From Nitrospirota bacterium (GTDB lineage Bacteria > Nitrospirota > Thermodesulfovibrionia > UBA6902 > BMS3Bbin08), in contig JACQXH010000069.1 of NCBI GenBank assembly GCA_016208845.1, positions 1-6,929 of the forward strand: DNA of 6,929 nt. Reading direction: 5' to 3'. The notes beneath the pieces were generated by a model. That model saw nothing but the letters and a program-made list of their open reading frames with translations. It had not been told where the DNA came from and made no database searches. The position numbers were made by a program, and so were the translations under genes. Shown here one piece after another: positions 1-6,435 of the stretch. Position 1 is the stretch's first letter, and each line of letters starts with the position of its first letter.

Positions 1-1
1 G

Positions 2-127
2 CCGGTCAGGCGGATAGGGGTCAATGACGTCTTCGGATGTTCGGGCAGTCCCGGGGAATTGTTAAAGCTCTACGGACTCACCGCCGGGGATATAGTCGAA
101 ACTATAGAAAAAACGTTAAAAGAATGA
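2..127 (+). CDS. Transketolase C-terminal subunit, 3' end only
   Basis: This is the last 41 codons of a gene that enters from the left edge, ending at TGA 125-127. The readable C-terminus contains RIGVNDVFGCSGSPGELL followed by KLYGLTAGDIVETI. It matches the C-terminal domain of the split, two-subunit transketolases, where an R-x-G-x-x-D-x-F-G-x-S-G segment is followed by a short helix ending the protein. The enzyme transfers two-carbon units between sugar phosphates in the cytoplasmic non-oxidative pentose phosphate pathway. Its stop overlaps the start of ftsE in an ATGA arrangement (ATG 124-126), so the two genes are probably co-transcribed and translationally coupled. The thiamine-diphosphate and catalytic regions lie outside the window, so the assignment rests on this tail alone. 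Confidence 0.8.
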   Translation, partial: PVRRIGVNDVFGCSGSPGELLKLYGLTAGDIVETIEKTLKE

Positions 128-909
128 TCCAATTTACCGAGGTCTCAAAATATTATGATAATCAGGCGGCCCTCAAAGATGCCACCTTTTCTGTTGGAAG
201 AGGTGAGTTGATCTATGTCACCGGGCCCAGCGGCGCAGGCAAAACAACCCTTCTTAAACTGATCTATCGGGCTGAAAAGCCGGATGTTGGGAAAATACGC
301 GTTGCCGACTGGGATGTCGGGGATCTCAAACAGAGGACCATACCTTATTTAAGAAGGAACATAGGCGTTATTTTCCAGGATTTCCGGCTGCTGTTCAACA
401 GAACCGTCTTTGACAATGTGGCCCTGGCCCTGAGGATTCACAGCATGCATCCTGCTGAAATAAAAGAGAGATGCCTCGAAGTGCTTAAGGATGTGGGCCT
501 GAAACACAAGGCTTATGATTTCCCCAAGCATCTTTCAGGCGGGGAACAGCAGAGGGTCGTAATTGCAAGGGCCATGGTATCGCGGCCTACGATACTGCTT
601 GCAGATGAGCCTACCGGGAACCTTGATGCCGACACAGCAATAATCATCACAAAGCTCTTCAAGGAGATTAATGCACGCGGGGCTACTATAATAATCGCGA
701 CCCATAGTCAAGGAGGTCATGGGATGAGGGCGTTTATGTATTGCCTGAAAACTGCTGCCAAGAACCTGTGGCACGAAAAATGGATAAATCTGCTGACAGT
801 GCTGAGCATTGCGGTAGGACTTTTAATTCTCGGCACCTTTGTGCTTTTGACCATGAACATGGAATCCTCCATCAGCCGCTGGTCCTCAGGATTTGGACTT
901 GCGATTTAA
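124..909 (+). CDS. ftsE: FtsE cell-division ABC ATPase, C-terminus lost and reading in frame into FtsX
   Basis: FtsE is the cytoplasmic ATPase of the FtsEX complex, which drives septal peptidoglycan splitting through EnvC-type activators. I start it at ATG 124 (MIQFTEVSKYYD), which overlaps the upstream stop; the open frame runs back to 37, but those 29 residues are out-of-frame transketolase sequence. FtsE-like residues 1-200 carry every ATPase motif: Walker A GPSGAGKTT (34-42), Q-loop Gln85, signature LSGGEQQR (137-144), Walker B ILLADEP (157-163) and H-loop His194 in IIATHS. The family normally continues about 20-27 residues beyond this His and then stops. Here only QGGHG follows before the FtsX start Met at 724, with no stop codon between. 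Translation would give a 261-residue FtsE-FtsX N-terminal chimera ending at TAA 907-909. The likely cause is a deletion of several tens of bases just before the ftsX ribosome binding site. Confidence 0.9.
   Translation: MIQFTEVSKYYDNQAALKDATFSVGRGELIYVTGPSGAGKTTLLKLIYRAEKPDVGKIRVADWDVGDLKQRTIPYLRRNIGVIFQDFRLLFNRTVFDNVALALRIHSMHPAEIKERCLEVLKDVGLKHKAYDFPKHLSGGEQQRVVIARAMVSRPTILLADEPTGNLDADTAIIITKLFKEINARGATIIIATHSQGGHGMRAFMYCLKTAAKNLWHEKWINLLTVLSIAVGLLILGTFVLLTMNMESSISRWSSGFGLAI
710..716 (+). promoter_or_regulatory. Ribosome binding site of ftsX
   Basis: A perfect AAGGAGG lies 7 nt before ATG 724. It marks the true FtsX start inside an open frame that continues from ftsE. The preserved site shows that ftsX was once translated separately, and it places the loss of the ftsE 3' end just upstream. 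Confidence 0.8.
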
Positions 910-1608
910 CTCAAGGATGATATTAGCGCAGATGAAGAGAGGTTGCTTAAAGATTATTTCCGCAACGACCCTGACGTCATAGAGGTAAAATACATGCCGA
1001 AAGAACTTGCGCTCAAGGACCTGCAGGAATCCCTGGGCCCGATGAATTCAGTGCTTGCGGGATTCACCGATAACCCCCTGCCATCATCTTTTGAATTGAA
1101 ACTCAAAGGTGAGGCCCTGGACCCCGCACGGATAAGCCAGAAGACATTCAGGTTAAAAGGGCTGGCCGGAGTCGATGACGTGCAATACGGAGAAAAATGG
1201 CTGGCCTCATTGTTTACAATGACAAGGGGGGTGAAGATCGTCACAGGGATCCTCAGCGTCGTCATATTCATTGCGATCGCATTTGTTACCTACAGCACCA
1301 TAAAGATACTTTTTTACAGGAGAATAGAAGAGATAGAGACATTGAAGCTCCTCGGGGCCACAAGGGGTTTTATAAGGCTGCCTTTTTTACTCGAAGGTAC
1401 TTTTGTGGGGACCGCGGGCGGCGTCATGGGTCTGATCGGCCTTTCAGTTATATATTCTTTTACTACCTCACGCATAATAGAGTTCCTGCCTTCATTAAGG
1501 GGTATGCTGATCTTCTTTCCTTCCTCAACTTACCTGGCAGCTCCTCTTGTAGGAGCTGTCTTGAGCCTTGCCGGAAGTTTTCTGGCGATCGGAAAAATTA
1601 AATATTAG
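724..1608 (+). pseudogene. ftsX: FtsX cell-division membrane protein, interrupted by an in-frame TAA
   Basis: FtsX is the inner-membrane partner of FtsE. It transmits ATPase cycles to the periplasmic EnvC activator through its large extracytoplasmic loop. The 294-codon frame has the usual length and topology. TM1 is at about residues 21-43 (INLLTVLSIAVGLLILG), followed by an extracytoplasmic domain to about 160. Three more helices follow: TM2 around VTGILSVVIFIAIAF, TM3 around FVGTAGGVMGLIGL and TM4 near the C-terminus. The TM2-TM3 linker ETLKLLGATRGFIRLPFLLEG is typical of the family. Codon 62 (907-909) is TAA, between GFGLAI and LKDDISADEE, with the same frame open on both sides. TAT or TAC (Tyr) is the simplest ancestral codon. 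Reinitiation at TTG 943 would give 221 residues lacking TM1. The gene ends at TAG 1606-1608. Confidence 0.88.
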
Positions 1609-1623
1609 AATGAGCGATGGAAA

Positions 1624-2717
1624 ATGAGCAACGGGGAGCGGACAATCAAAGTTTCATTTTTTATTCTTTGTTTTTTATGTCTTTCAGTCCTGGGTTCCCA
1701 ATTCTCAGTTCCTGAGGCTGCTGATACAGAAAAAGAACTCAAGGATATCCAGAAAAAACTGGGACACTCAGCCAGAAGCGCAGCGAGCTGAAAAATTATA
1801 CAAGCCGCAGGGCTGAAACAGGTTCAAAGATCATTCAACTGCAGGGTGAGATAAGGTCCATTAACAGCCAGATAGATTCGCGGAAAAAACTTCTCAAGGT
1901 TAGACTGAGAAGCATATATAAGCAACAGCATGGAGATATAGCGTCCCTGCTGATATCTGCGCAGGATTATCAGCAGCTTGCCAAGAGGATCAGGTATTTA
2001 ACTTTCTTTGCCCACTATGACAGCCGGCTTATGGATACCTACGGGAACGAGCTCAGGGACCTCGGCGTTAAAATGCAAAGCATGGAGATACTGCAGAGGG
2101 AGCTCGAGGTCAACGAGGCCAATGTGAGGAAAGCCGCTTTGGAAATGGAGACTGAACGTAAAAAGAAAGATGCCCTGCTTGCTTCCATCAGGCGCGAGCG
2201 GGATACGTATAATGACATGATAAAGCAACTGGAGGTATCGTCTGAAAGGCTTCGTAATATGATGAAGGACCTTGAAGACAAAGAACTGCCGTCGTCAGTC
2301 ACAGGCAAAGGCTTCGGTGCTCTAAAGAACCGCCTGCCGTGGCCTGTTGCGGGCAGCGTCATTGCTCCGTATGGCAAATACACAAACCCTGAATTTAATA
2401 TACCAACATTCAGAAAAGGCGTGGAAATAAAGGCTGACATAGGCGACATGGTCCTCGCTGCAGCCTCGGGCAAAGTGGTATACGCGGATTTTTTCAAGGG
2501 CTACGGCCTGCTTTTAATAATTAACCATGGTGACGGTTATCATACGCTCTATGCGCATCTGTCCGAGATTTTTCCAAAAACAGGTGATATAATTAAAGAC
2601 AGGCAATCAGTGGGTAAGATCGGGGAATCGGGAATTCTGAACGATCCAAGTCTCTATTTTGAGATTCGACATAAAGGCAAGCCTCTTAATCCGCTCGAAT
2701 GGTTAAGCAGGAAGTGA
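1624..2717 (+). pseudogene. envC: EnvC-type murein hydrolase activator (degenerate LytM/M23 domain), one-base frameshift
   Basis: EnvC proteins are periplasmic activators of septal amidases, recruited by FtsEX. The N-terminus (ATG 1624) has a secretory signal with hydrophobic core SFFILCFLCLSVLG. A long coiled coil rich in K, E, Q and R follows, and then a C-terminal M23/LytM domain from about nt 2328. All the zinc ligands of active M23 peptidases appear replaced: the HKGxD motif reads RKGVE and the HLHF motif reads SLYFEIR. This matches non-enzymatic EnvC activators rather than hydrolases. The initial frame stops at TGA 1789-1791, while the rest of the protein lies in the -1 frame from about 1764 to TGA 2715-2717. 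Adding one G to the GGG at 1761-1763 gives a smooth LGTLSQKRSEL and a 364-residue protein. The gene lies between ftsX and ctpA, a known arrangement. Confidence 0.85.
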
Positions 2718-2733
2718 TAACGGAGGGTTAATA

Positions 2734-3893
2734 ATGCATAAACAGAAAAGAATTTTCATGTGGACCGCTATAGCATTTGCGGTTATATCGTCCCTGCTTA
2801 TTTTGAGACTCAATGTCGCTAATGCAGGGGCTGGAGAATCCTATGATAAGATCAAGACGTTTGCAGAGGTGCTTACATTAATAAAGAAGAATTATGTCGA
2901 CGAGGTAAAAGACGATAAAAACCTGATATACGGCGCCATCAGGGGTATGCTCAATTCTCTGGACCCCCATTCATCCTTTATGTCGCCTGAGATGTTTAAG
3001 GAAATGCAGATAGATACCAAGGGGGAATTCGGCGGGCTTGGGATACAGATAGGTATTAAGGATAATATGCTGACCGTCATTGCCCCCATAGAGGACACAC
3101 CTGCCTTCAAGGCCGGGATAAAGGCAGGCGATAAGATCATAAAGATAAGCGGAGAATCCACCAAAGACATGAGCCTGAATGATGCGGTCTCTAAATTACG
3201 GGGACTAAAAGGCACGTCAGTCACCATCACGATCATGCGTGAAGACCTTGATAAACCTCAGGACTACACTATAACAAGAGACATCATAAAGATAAAGAGC
3301 GTGAAAAGCAAGGTCCTCGATAAAAAGATAGGCTATGTAAAACTGCTCCAGTTCCAGGAGAAAACAGAAGAAGAGCTTGCAACAGCGCTTGAGTCTCTCG
3401 ACAAGGAAGGAATCAACGCCATAATTCTGGATCTACGGAACAACCCGGGTGGTCTCTTAAACAGCGCGATAGACGTTTCAAATCAGTTCCTGCCATCAGG
3501 CAAACTCGTGGTATATATAAAGGGCAGGAGCGAAGAGAAAACAGAATACAATACGACAAACCACAACAAGAAATATGACTATCCGATGATCGTGCTTGTC
3601 AACGAGGGGAGCGCAAGCGCTTCAGAAATCGTTGCAGGCGCCTTGCAGGACTGGCAGAGGGCTGTTATACTCGGAACTCAGACCTTTGGCAAGGGCTCTG
3701 TTCAGACCGTGATCCCCCTGAGCGACGGTTCAGGACTGAAAAGATAAAAGAAGATGATACAGGAAAGGAAAAAGAAGACAACATAGAAGAGGTGCCTGTG
3801 GAGATCTCGGAAGATGAAGACGTGCAGCTTCAGCGCGCCATAGACCTCCTTAAGACATGGAAGATCATGAAAGAGATGCAGAAGGCATCATAG
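2734..3893 (+). pseudogene. ctpA: CtpA-type S41 carboxyl-terminal processing protease with internal deletion and frameshift
   Basis: This periplasmic serine protease cleaves C-terminal regions of envelope proteins. ATG 2734 follows GGAGGG (2722-2727) by 6 nt. The N-terminal anchor or signal is at residues 6-30, the N-terminal helical segment contains YGAIRGMLNSLDPHSSF, and the PDZ domain is at about 95-170 (GGLGIQIG, AGIKAGDKIIKISG). The S41 core follows, with LDLRNNPGG and VNEGSASASEI. The catalytic dyad is predicted as Ser295 and Lys320 (TFGKG), a 25-residue spacing as in known CtpA/Prc enzymes. After SDGSGLK the frame stops at TAA 3745-3747. The -1 frame then encodes an acidic tail (KIKEDDTGKEKED) and a typical terminal helix (LQRAIDLLKTWKIMKEM) ending at TAG 3891-3893. 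The expected segment after SGLK (family TTAKYYTPSGRSIQ-like) is absent, so roughly 40-60 residues were removed by a deletion of 3n+1 bases. Confidence 0.87.
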
Positions 3894-3954
3894 AAGGTAG
3901 TTTTTTTGGGCAGATCAATTTCCTGTGACTCCTTGTGTTCAATGTTTTGATAAA

Positions 3955-3975
3955 GGGCCGGCTTGACACCGGCCC
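3955..3975 (+). terminator. GC-rich hairpin after the ftsE-ctpA block
   Basis: A perfect 7-bp stem, GGGCCGG with CCGGCCC, encloses the loop CTTGACA. It lies about 60 nt after the ctpA stop and before the promoter of the next operon. It is not followed by a good T-run (CAATAATAAAC follows), so it is either a weak or factor-assisted terminator or an mRNA 3'-end stabiliser. The hairpin itself is clear; its role is inferred from position. Confidence 0.55.
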
Positions 3976-4107
3976 CAATAATAAACCTGATAAATAGCAG
4001 CCTGCCGGACATTAGCCCTTCAATAATTTTCCCTCATTTGTGTTTAAGTTGAAAAATTCAAGTATGACAGTTGAAGAAGAATATGGCGTCATTATTGAAA
4101 TTTCCAC

Positions 4108-4136
4108 TTGACATAGTCTTTTTTTTAATGTATTCT
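4108..4136 (+). promoter_or_regulatory. Sigma-70-like promoter of the regulator operon
   Basis: A consensus -35 TTGACA (4108-4113) is separated by exactly 17 nt, including a T8 run, from the -10 element TATTCT (4131-4136; 4 of 6 consensus matches). It is the best promoter-like sequence in the window. It drives the gene starting at ATG 4184, which has AAGGAGG at 4173-4179. Confidence 0.75.
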
Positions 4137-4155
4137 ATATTTAGAATGAACTAAA
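4132..4155 (+). promoter_or_regulatory. Inverted repeats over the -10 and probable start site: putative autoregulatory operator
   Basis: Two overlapping dyads are visible. ATTCTA (4132-4137) and TAGAAT (4142-4147) are separated by TATT and overlap the -10 element. TTTAG (4140-4144) and CTAAA (4151-4155) are separated by 6 nt and cover the expected transcription start. Both lie immediately upstream of a MarR/GbsR-type regulator, a family that usually binds palindromes in its own promoter. Binding here would block RNA polymerase. Autorepression is therefore the favoured inference; which dyad is used cannot be decided from sequence. Confidence 0.55.
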
Positions 4156-4183
4156 CGAACAATATAATCTAAAAGGAGGGTCT

Positions 4184-4717
4184 ATGGATCCTGAACTTGT
4201 CTCAGTCCGTGAACAATTCATACAGGGCATCAGCCGTATTGCCAATTTCTGGGGATTGCCTAAGGCCGTAGGGGCAATTTACGGAGCCATTTATCTCTCC
4301 CCTGCTCCGATAACACTGGATGATCTGGTTGAACAGGTCGGCATAAGCAAGGGCGCTATAAGCACTAATGTGCGCAGTTTAGAACGTCTGGGCATGGTTC
4401 ACAAGCATTTTAAAGTGGGAGACCGAAAGGATTACTATGATGCAGAAACAGATTTCTGGAAAATCATCAAAGGCATTCTACGGGAAAGGGAAAAAAATGA
4501 GTTTGATGTTGCTCTGCGCACAGTCAAGGGCAGTTTGGAATTGCTGCAGAAAGCAGATCTGAAATCGTCTGAACTTGCGAATTTCTACAAGGAGAGGATA
4601 AAAGGAATGAAAAAATTCTTTGACTCTCTTGATGACCTGGTAGCAACATTCATCGCGCTTGATGAACTGCGGACAGGAACGATAACAAAGCTGTTCAGTA
4701 AATCATCTGATAAATAA
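4184..4717 (+). CDS. GbsR/MarR-family winged-helix transcriptional regulator
   Basis: This 177-residue DNA-binding protein resembles the GbsR branch of the MarR superfamily in length and layout. An N-terminal helix with FIQGISRIANFWGLPKAVGA precedes the wHTH at about residues 40-88. ITLDDLVEQVGIS is the first part of the HTH, KGAISTNVRSLERLGMV is the recognition helix, and the wing contains VGDRKDYY. The C-terminal half is helical (about 90-165) and probably mediates dimerisation or ligand sensing. It is the first gene of a three-gene operon and sits just behind a promoter carrying palindromes, which suggests autoregulation. The next gene starts 13 nt after its TAA. GbsR itself senses choline in Bacillus, but nothing here points to that ligand; no choline or glycine-betaine genes are adjacent. 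Confidence 0.85.
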   Translation: MDPELVSVREQFIQGISRIANFWGLPKAVGAIYGAIYLSPAPITLDDLVEQVGISKGAISTNVRSLERLGMVHKHFKVGDRKDYYDAETDFWKIIKGILREREKNEFDVALRTVKGSLELLQKADLKSSELANFYKERIKGMKKFFDSLDDLVATFIALDELRTGTITKLFSKSSDK

Positions 4718-4730
4718 AGGAGGCAATGCC

Positions 4731-5669
4731 ATGACAAAAAAACAGGTCCATGTAGTTACAGGCGCATTGGGCTATTCAGGGAAATATATTGCAAAACGTT
4801 TGCTCGATGAAGGTTATCAGGTAAGGACCCTTACGAATTCTCCGGAGCGGTTAAATCCCTTTGGAGACAAGATCGAGGTGTACCCGTTTAATTTTAATGA
4901 TCCGGATAAACTGGCTGAGTCATTAAAGGACGCTTCGGTCCTTTACAACACTTACTGGGTAAGGTTCAATTATAAAGATTTTAAACATTTAATGGCTGTT
5001 GATAATACTCTGAAGTTGTTCAGGGCGGCAAAAAAAGCCGGTGTAAAACGCATCGTTCATGTCAGCATAACCAATCCCTCTGAAAACTCCGACCTTGAAT
5101 ATTTCAGAGGCAAGGCCATGCTTGAGAGGGCGCTGGTAGAATCGGGTATGTCATACACAATTCTCCGGCCGGCTGTATTATTCGGCAAAGAAGATATCCT
5201 TATAAACAATATCGCATGGGTATTGCGCAGATTTCCTGTTTTTTGCGTATTTGGCGACGGCAACTATCGTTTACAGCCTATCTATGTTGATGACCTTGCG
5301 AGGCTTGCTGTTGAGCAGGGCCAACAGACTGAAAATAAAATAATCAATGCAATCGGCCCTGAAACTTTCACATACCGCAGTTTAGTGGAAAAGCTTGGTG
5401 ATATTATCGGAAAACCCAGGCCTGTTATTTCCACCCCGCCTTCTATTTGTTATATCGCAGGGTTAATTATTGGGAAAATATTCGGCGACATAATGATAAC
5501 CCCCGAAGAAATTAAAGGCCTGATGGCTGATTTGCTTTACGCTGATGACCTGCCAGCAGGAGAAACAAAGCTGACAGACTGGGCGCGCAAGCATTCCGCT
5601 GTCATTGGCAAACAATACACCAGTGAGCTAAGCAGGCGTTGCAGCCGTGTGGAATCATATGCTCAATAA
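4731..5669 (+). CDS. Atypical short-chain dehydrogenase / NAD(P)-binding epimerase-like protein
   Basis: This 312-residue Rossmann-fold protein belongs to the NAD-dependent epimerase/NmrA-like group. It is closest in style to the NDUFA9-like atypical SDRs, and is cytoplasmic as far as visible. The nucleotide-binding loop G-A-L-G-Y-S-G (11-17) matches GxxGxxG after the first beta strand. A YxxxK pair (Tyr124, Lys128 in EYFRGKAMLE) is present. The family landmarks VKRIVHVS, YTILRPAVLFG (142-152) and QPIYVDDLARL (182-192) follow. There is no signal peptide. A hydrophobic stretch near 238-256 could contact the membrane. The substrate cannot be read from the sequence; related proteins act on sugar nucleotides, quinone-related complexes or act as redox sensors. 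AAGGAGG near 4718-4724 supports ATG 4731. The next gene begins 12 nt after the stop. Confidence 0.82.
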   Translation: MTKKQVHVVTGALGYSGKYIAKRLLDEGYQVRTLTNSPERLNPFGDKIEVYPFNFNDPDKLAESLKDASVLYNTYWVRFNYKDFKHLMAVDNTLKLFRAAKKAGVKRIVHVSITNPSENSDLEYFRGKAMLERALVESGMSYTILRPAVLFGKEDILINNIAWVLRRFPVFCVFGDGNYRLQPIYVDDLARLAVEQGQQTENKIINAIGPETFTYRSLVEKLGDIIGKPRPVISTPPSICYIAGLIIGKIFGDIMITPEEIKGLMADLLYADDLPAGETKLTDWARKHSAVIGKQYTSELSRRCSRVESYAQ

Positions 5670-5681
5670 GAGGAGGAGACC

Positions 5682-6080
5682 GTGAAAAAGACAGTAATTG
5701 AAATTTATGCGATGGCTGTTTGTTTTGTAGCTGTAGTTTGCCTTGTTATCTCTCTGGGCATCGGGCTATACGACATTATGGAAATAAGCAATCCTGCATT
5801 TACAATCAGCTCATATGAATATAAAAAGCATCAATCAAACGAATCATTTATAAAGGGTGATTGCGGCAACGAGAAAGAAACTTTCGCAGATAAAAAAATT
5901 CTCACTGATGAAGAAATTACCCGGCAGCGGCTGGCAAGCTTTCAAAACCTCATTGCAATAGAACGAAGAGATGCATTCCAAAGTCTTACTATAGTAGCAA
6001 TAATACTTATATTAGACATTATTCTTTTCTTTATTCACTGGCGCATAGCAAAACGTGCCAGGAATAACGGAACAATATAA
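5682..6080 (+). CDS. Small two-helix inner-membrane protein of unknown function
   Basis: This 132-residue protein starts at GTG 5682, chosen because AGGAGG (5671-5676) sits 5 nt upstream and the hydrophobic helix begins just after MKK. TM1 spans about residues 8-30 (AMAVCFVAVVCLVISLGIG) and TM2 about 101-120 (LTIVAIILILDIILFFI). Positive charges at the N-terminus (KK) and C-terminus (RIAKRAR) predict both ends in the cytoplasm, with a charged loop of about 70 residues (31-100) outside. The loop has a recognisable stretch SSYEYKKHQSNESF and a single Cys61. I have seen similar sequences labelled only as hypothetical membrane proteins. As the last gene of the operon, it may work with the dehydrogenase-like protein at the membrane, but that is inference. 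Confidence 0.75.
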   Translation: MKKTVIEIYAMAVCFVAVVCLVISLGIGLYDIMEISNPAFTISSYEYKKHQSNESFIKGDCGNEKETFADKKILTDEEITRQRLASFQNLIAIERRDAFQSLTIVAIILILDIILFFIHWRIAKRARNNGTI

Positions 6081-6096
6081 AATTTATTTTTACATA

Positions 6097-6127
6097 ACGG
6101 CATTTAAAAAAATGCCGTGGTAGTACC
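6097..6127 (+). terminator. Hairpins between convergent genes, probable terminator
   Basis: A 9-bp perfect stem, ACGGCATTT with AAATGCCGT around loop AAAA (6097-6118), is followed directly by a small dyad GGTA-G-TACC (6119-6127) and then TTTTATTTATT. It begins 17 nt after the membrane-protein stop. The minus-strand lipoprotein gene converges from the right, so it may serve both strands. A further 5-bp hairpin, TACTC-AAAAA-GAGTA, lies at 6168-6182. The T-rich tail is interrupted, so strength is uncertain. Confidence 0.65.
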
Positions 6128-6234
6128 TTTTATTTATTAAGATTTTTATAAAGGAATGAGGTTTTGCTACTCAAAAAGAGTATCTACTACTTAATGCTGT
6201 CTTTCAAATGCCGGACTGAAATTTATAATTAACT

Positions 6235-6435
6235 TTAACGGCACATGCCCATATAATCGCCATGACCCAGGTGGGCCTTGACTGCCGCGTCATCAACATA
6301 GAGGGTTTTATTGCCTTTATGACATACTGCAACTTTACCGCCTGGTTTTGCGCCTTTTTCAACAAGAAATACATCAGCACAGCCAAAAAAAGAAATTACC
6401 AAGACGATCGTTACAGCCTTCTTCAAATAAAGCAT
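6235..6435 (-). CDS. Small secreted lipoprotein with a Cys/His-rich CHKG...HLGHGD motif
   Basis: This 66-residue protein starts at the complement of 6433-6435 and is preceded by CAAGGAGG (complement of 6441-6448) with 5 nt spacing, a strong reason to accept it. The N-terminus MLYLKKAVTIVLVISFFGC is a signal sequence with a lipobox-like end (FFGC), so Cys19 is probably lipidated and the mature part sits in the envelope. The mature part contains VCHKG (Cys38, His39), a KTLYVDDAAVKAHLGHGD segment (His55, His58) and a terminal Cys65. This CH...AHLxHGD...C pattern recurs in secreted proteins of many environmental bacteria. The paired Cys may form a disulfide and the His residues may bind a metal, but I know of no established function. 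The gene is monocistronic and convergent with the regulator operon. Confidence 0.75.
   Translation of the reverse strand: MLYLKKAVTIVLVISFFGCADVFLVEKGAKPGGKVAVCHKGNKTLYVDDAAVKAHLGHGDYMGMCR

Noticed and set aside
37..123. N-terminal extension of FtsE from ATG 37
   Set aside because: These codons are the transketolase gene read in another frame, and FtsE homology begins exactly at ATG 124.
349..774. Minus-strand open frames over ftsE
   Set aside because: They lie opposite well-conserved FtsE coding sequence, have no ribosome binding site and no recognisable protein features.
907..909. TAA as a reassigned sense codon
   Set aside because: TAA ends at least four apparently intact genes in the window (4717, 5669, 6080 and the minus-strand gene at 6235).
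1197..1601. 134-codon + strand frame inside ftsX
   Set aside because: It is an alternative frame of FtsX helices 2-4; the FtsX frame carries the membrane segments and family motifs.
2039..2497. 152-codon minus-strand frame opposite envC
   Set aside because: It mirrors the coiled-coil and M23 coding region and shows no independent signal.
3830..4012. 60-codon minus-strand frame across the ctpA tail and hairpin
   Set aside because: It overlaps the real CtpA C-terminus and the GC-rich hairpin, and has no supporting start signal or motif.
4064..4111. 15-residue ORF MTVEEEYGVIIEIST
   Set aside because: No ribosome binding site, and its end overlaps the -35 element of the next promoter; probably chance.
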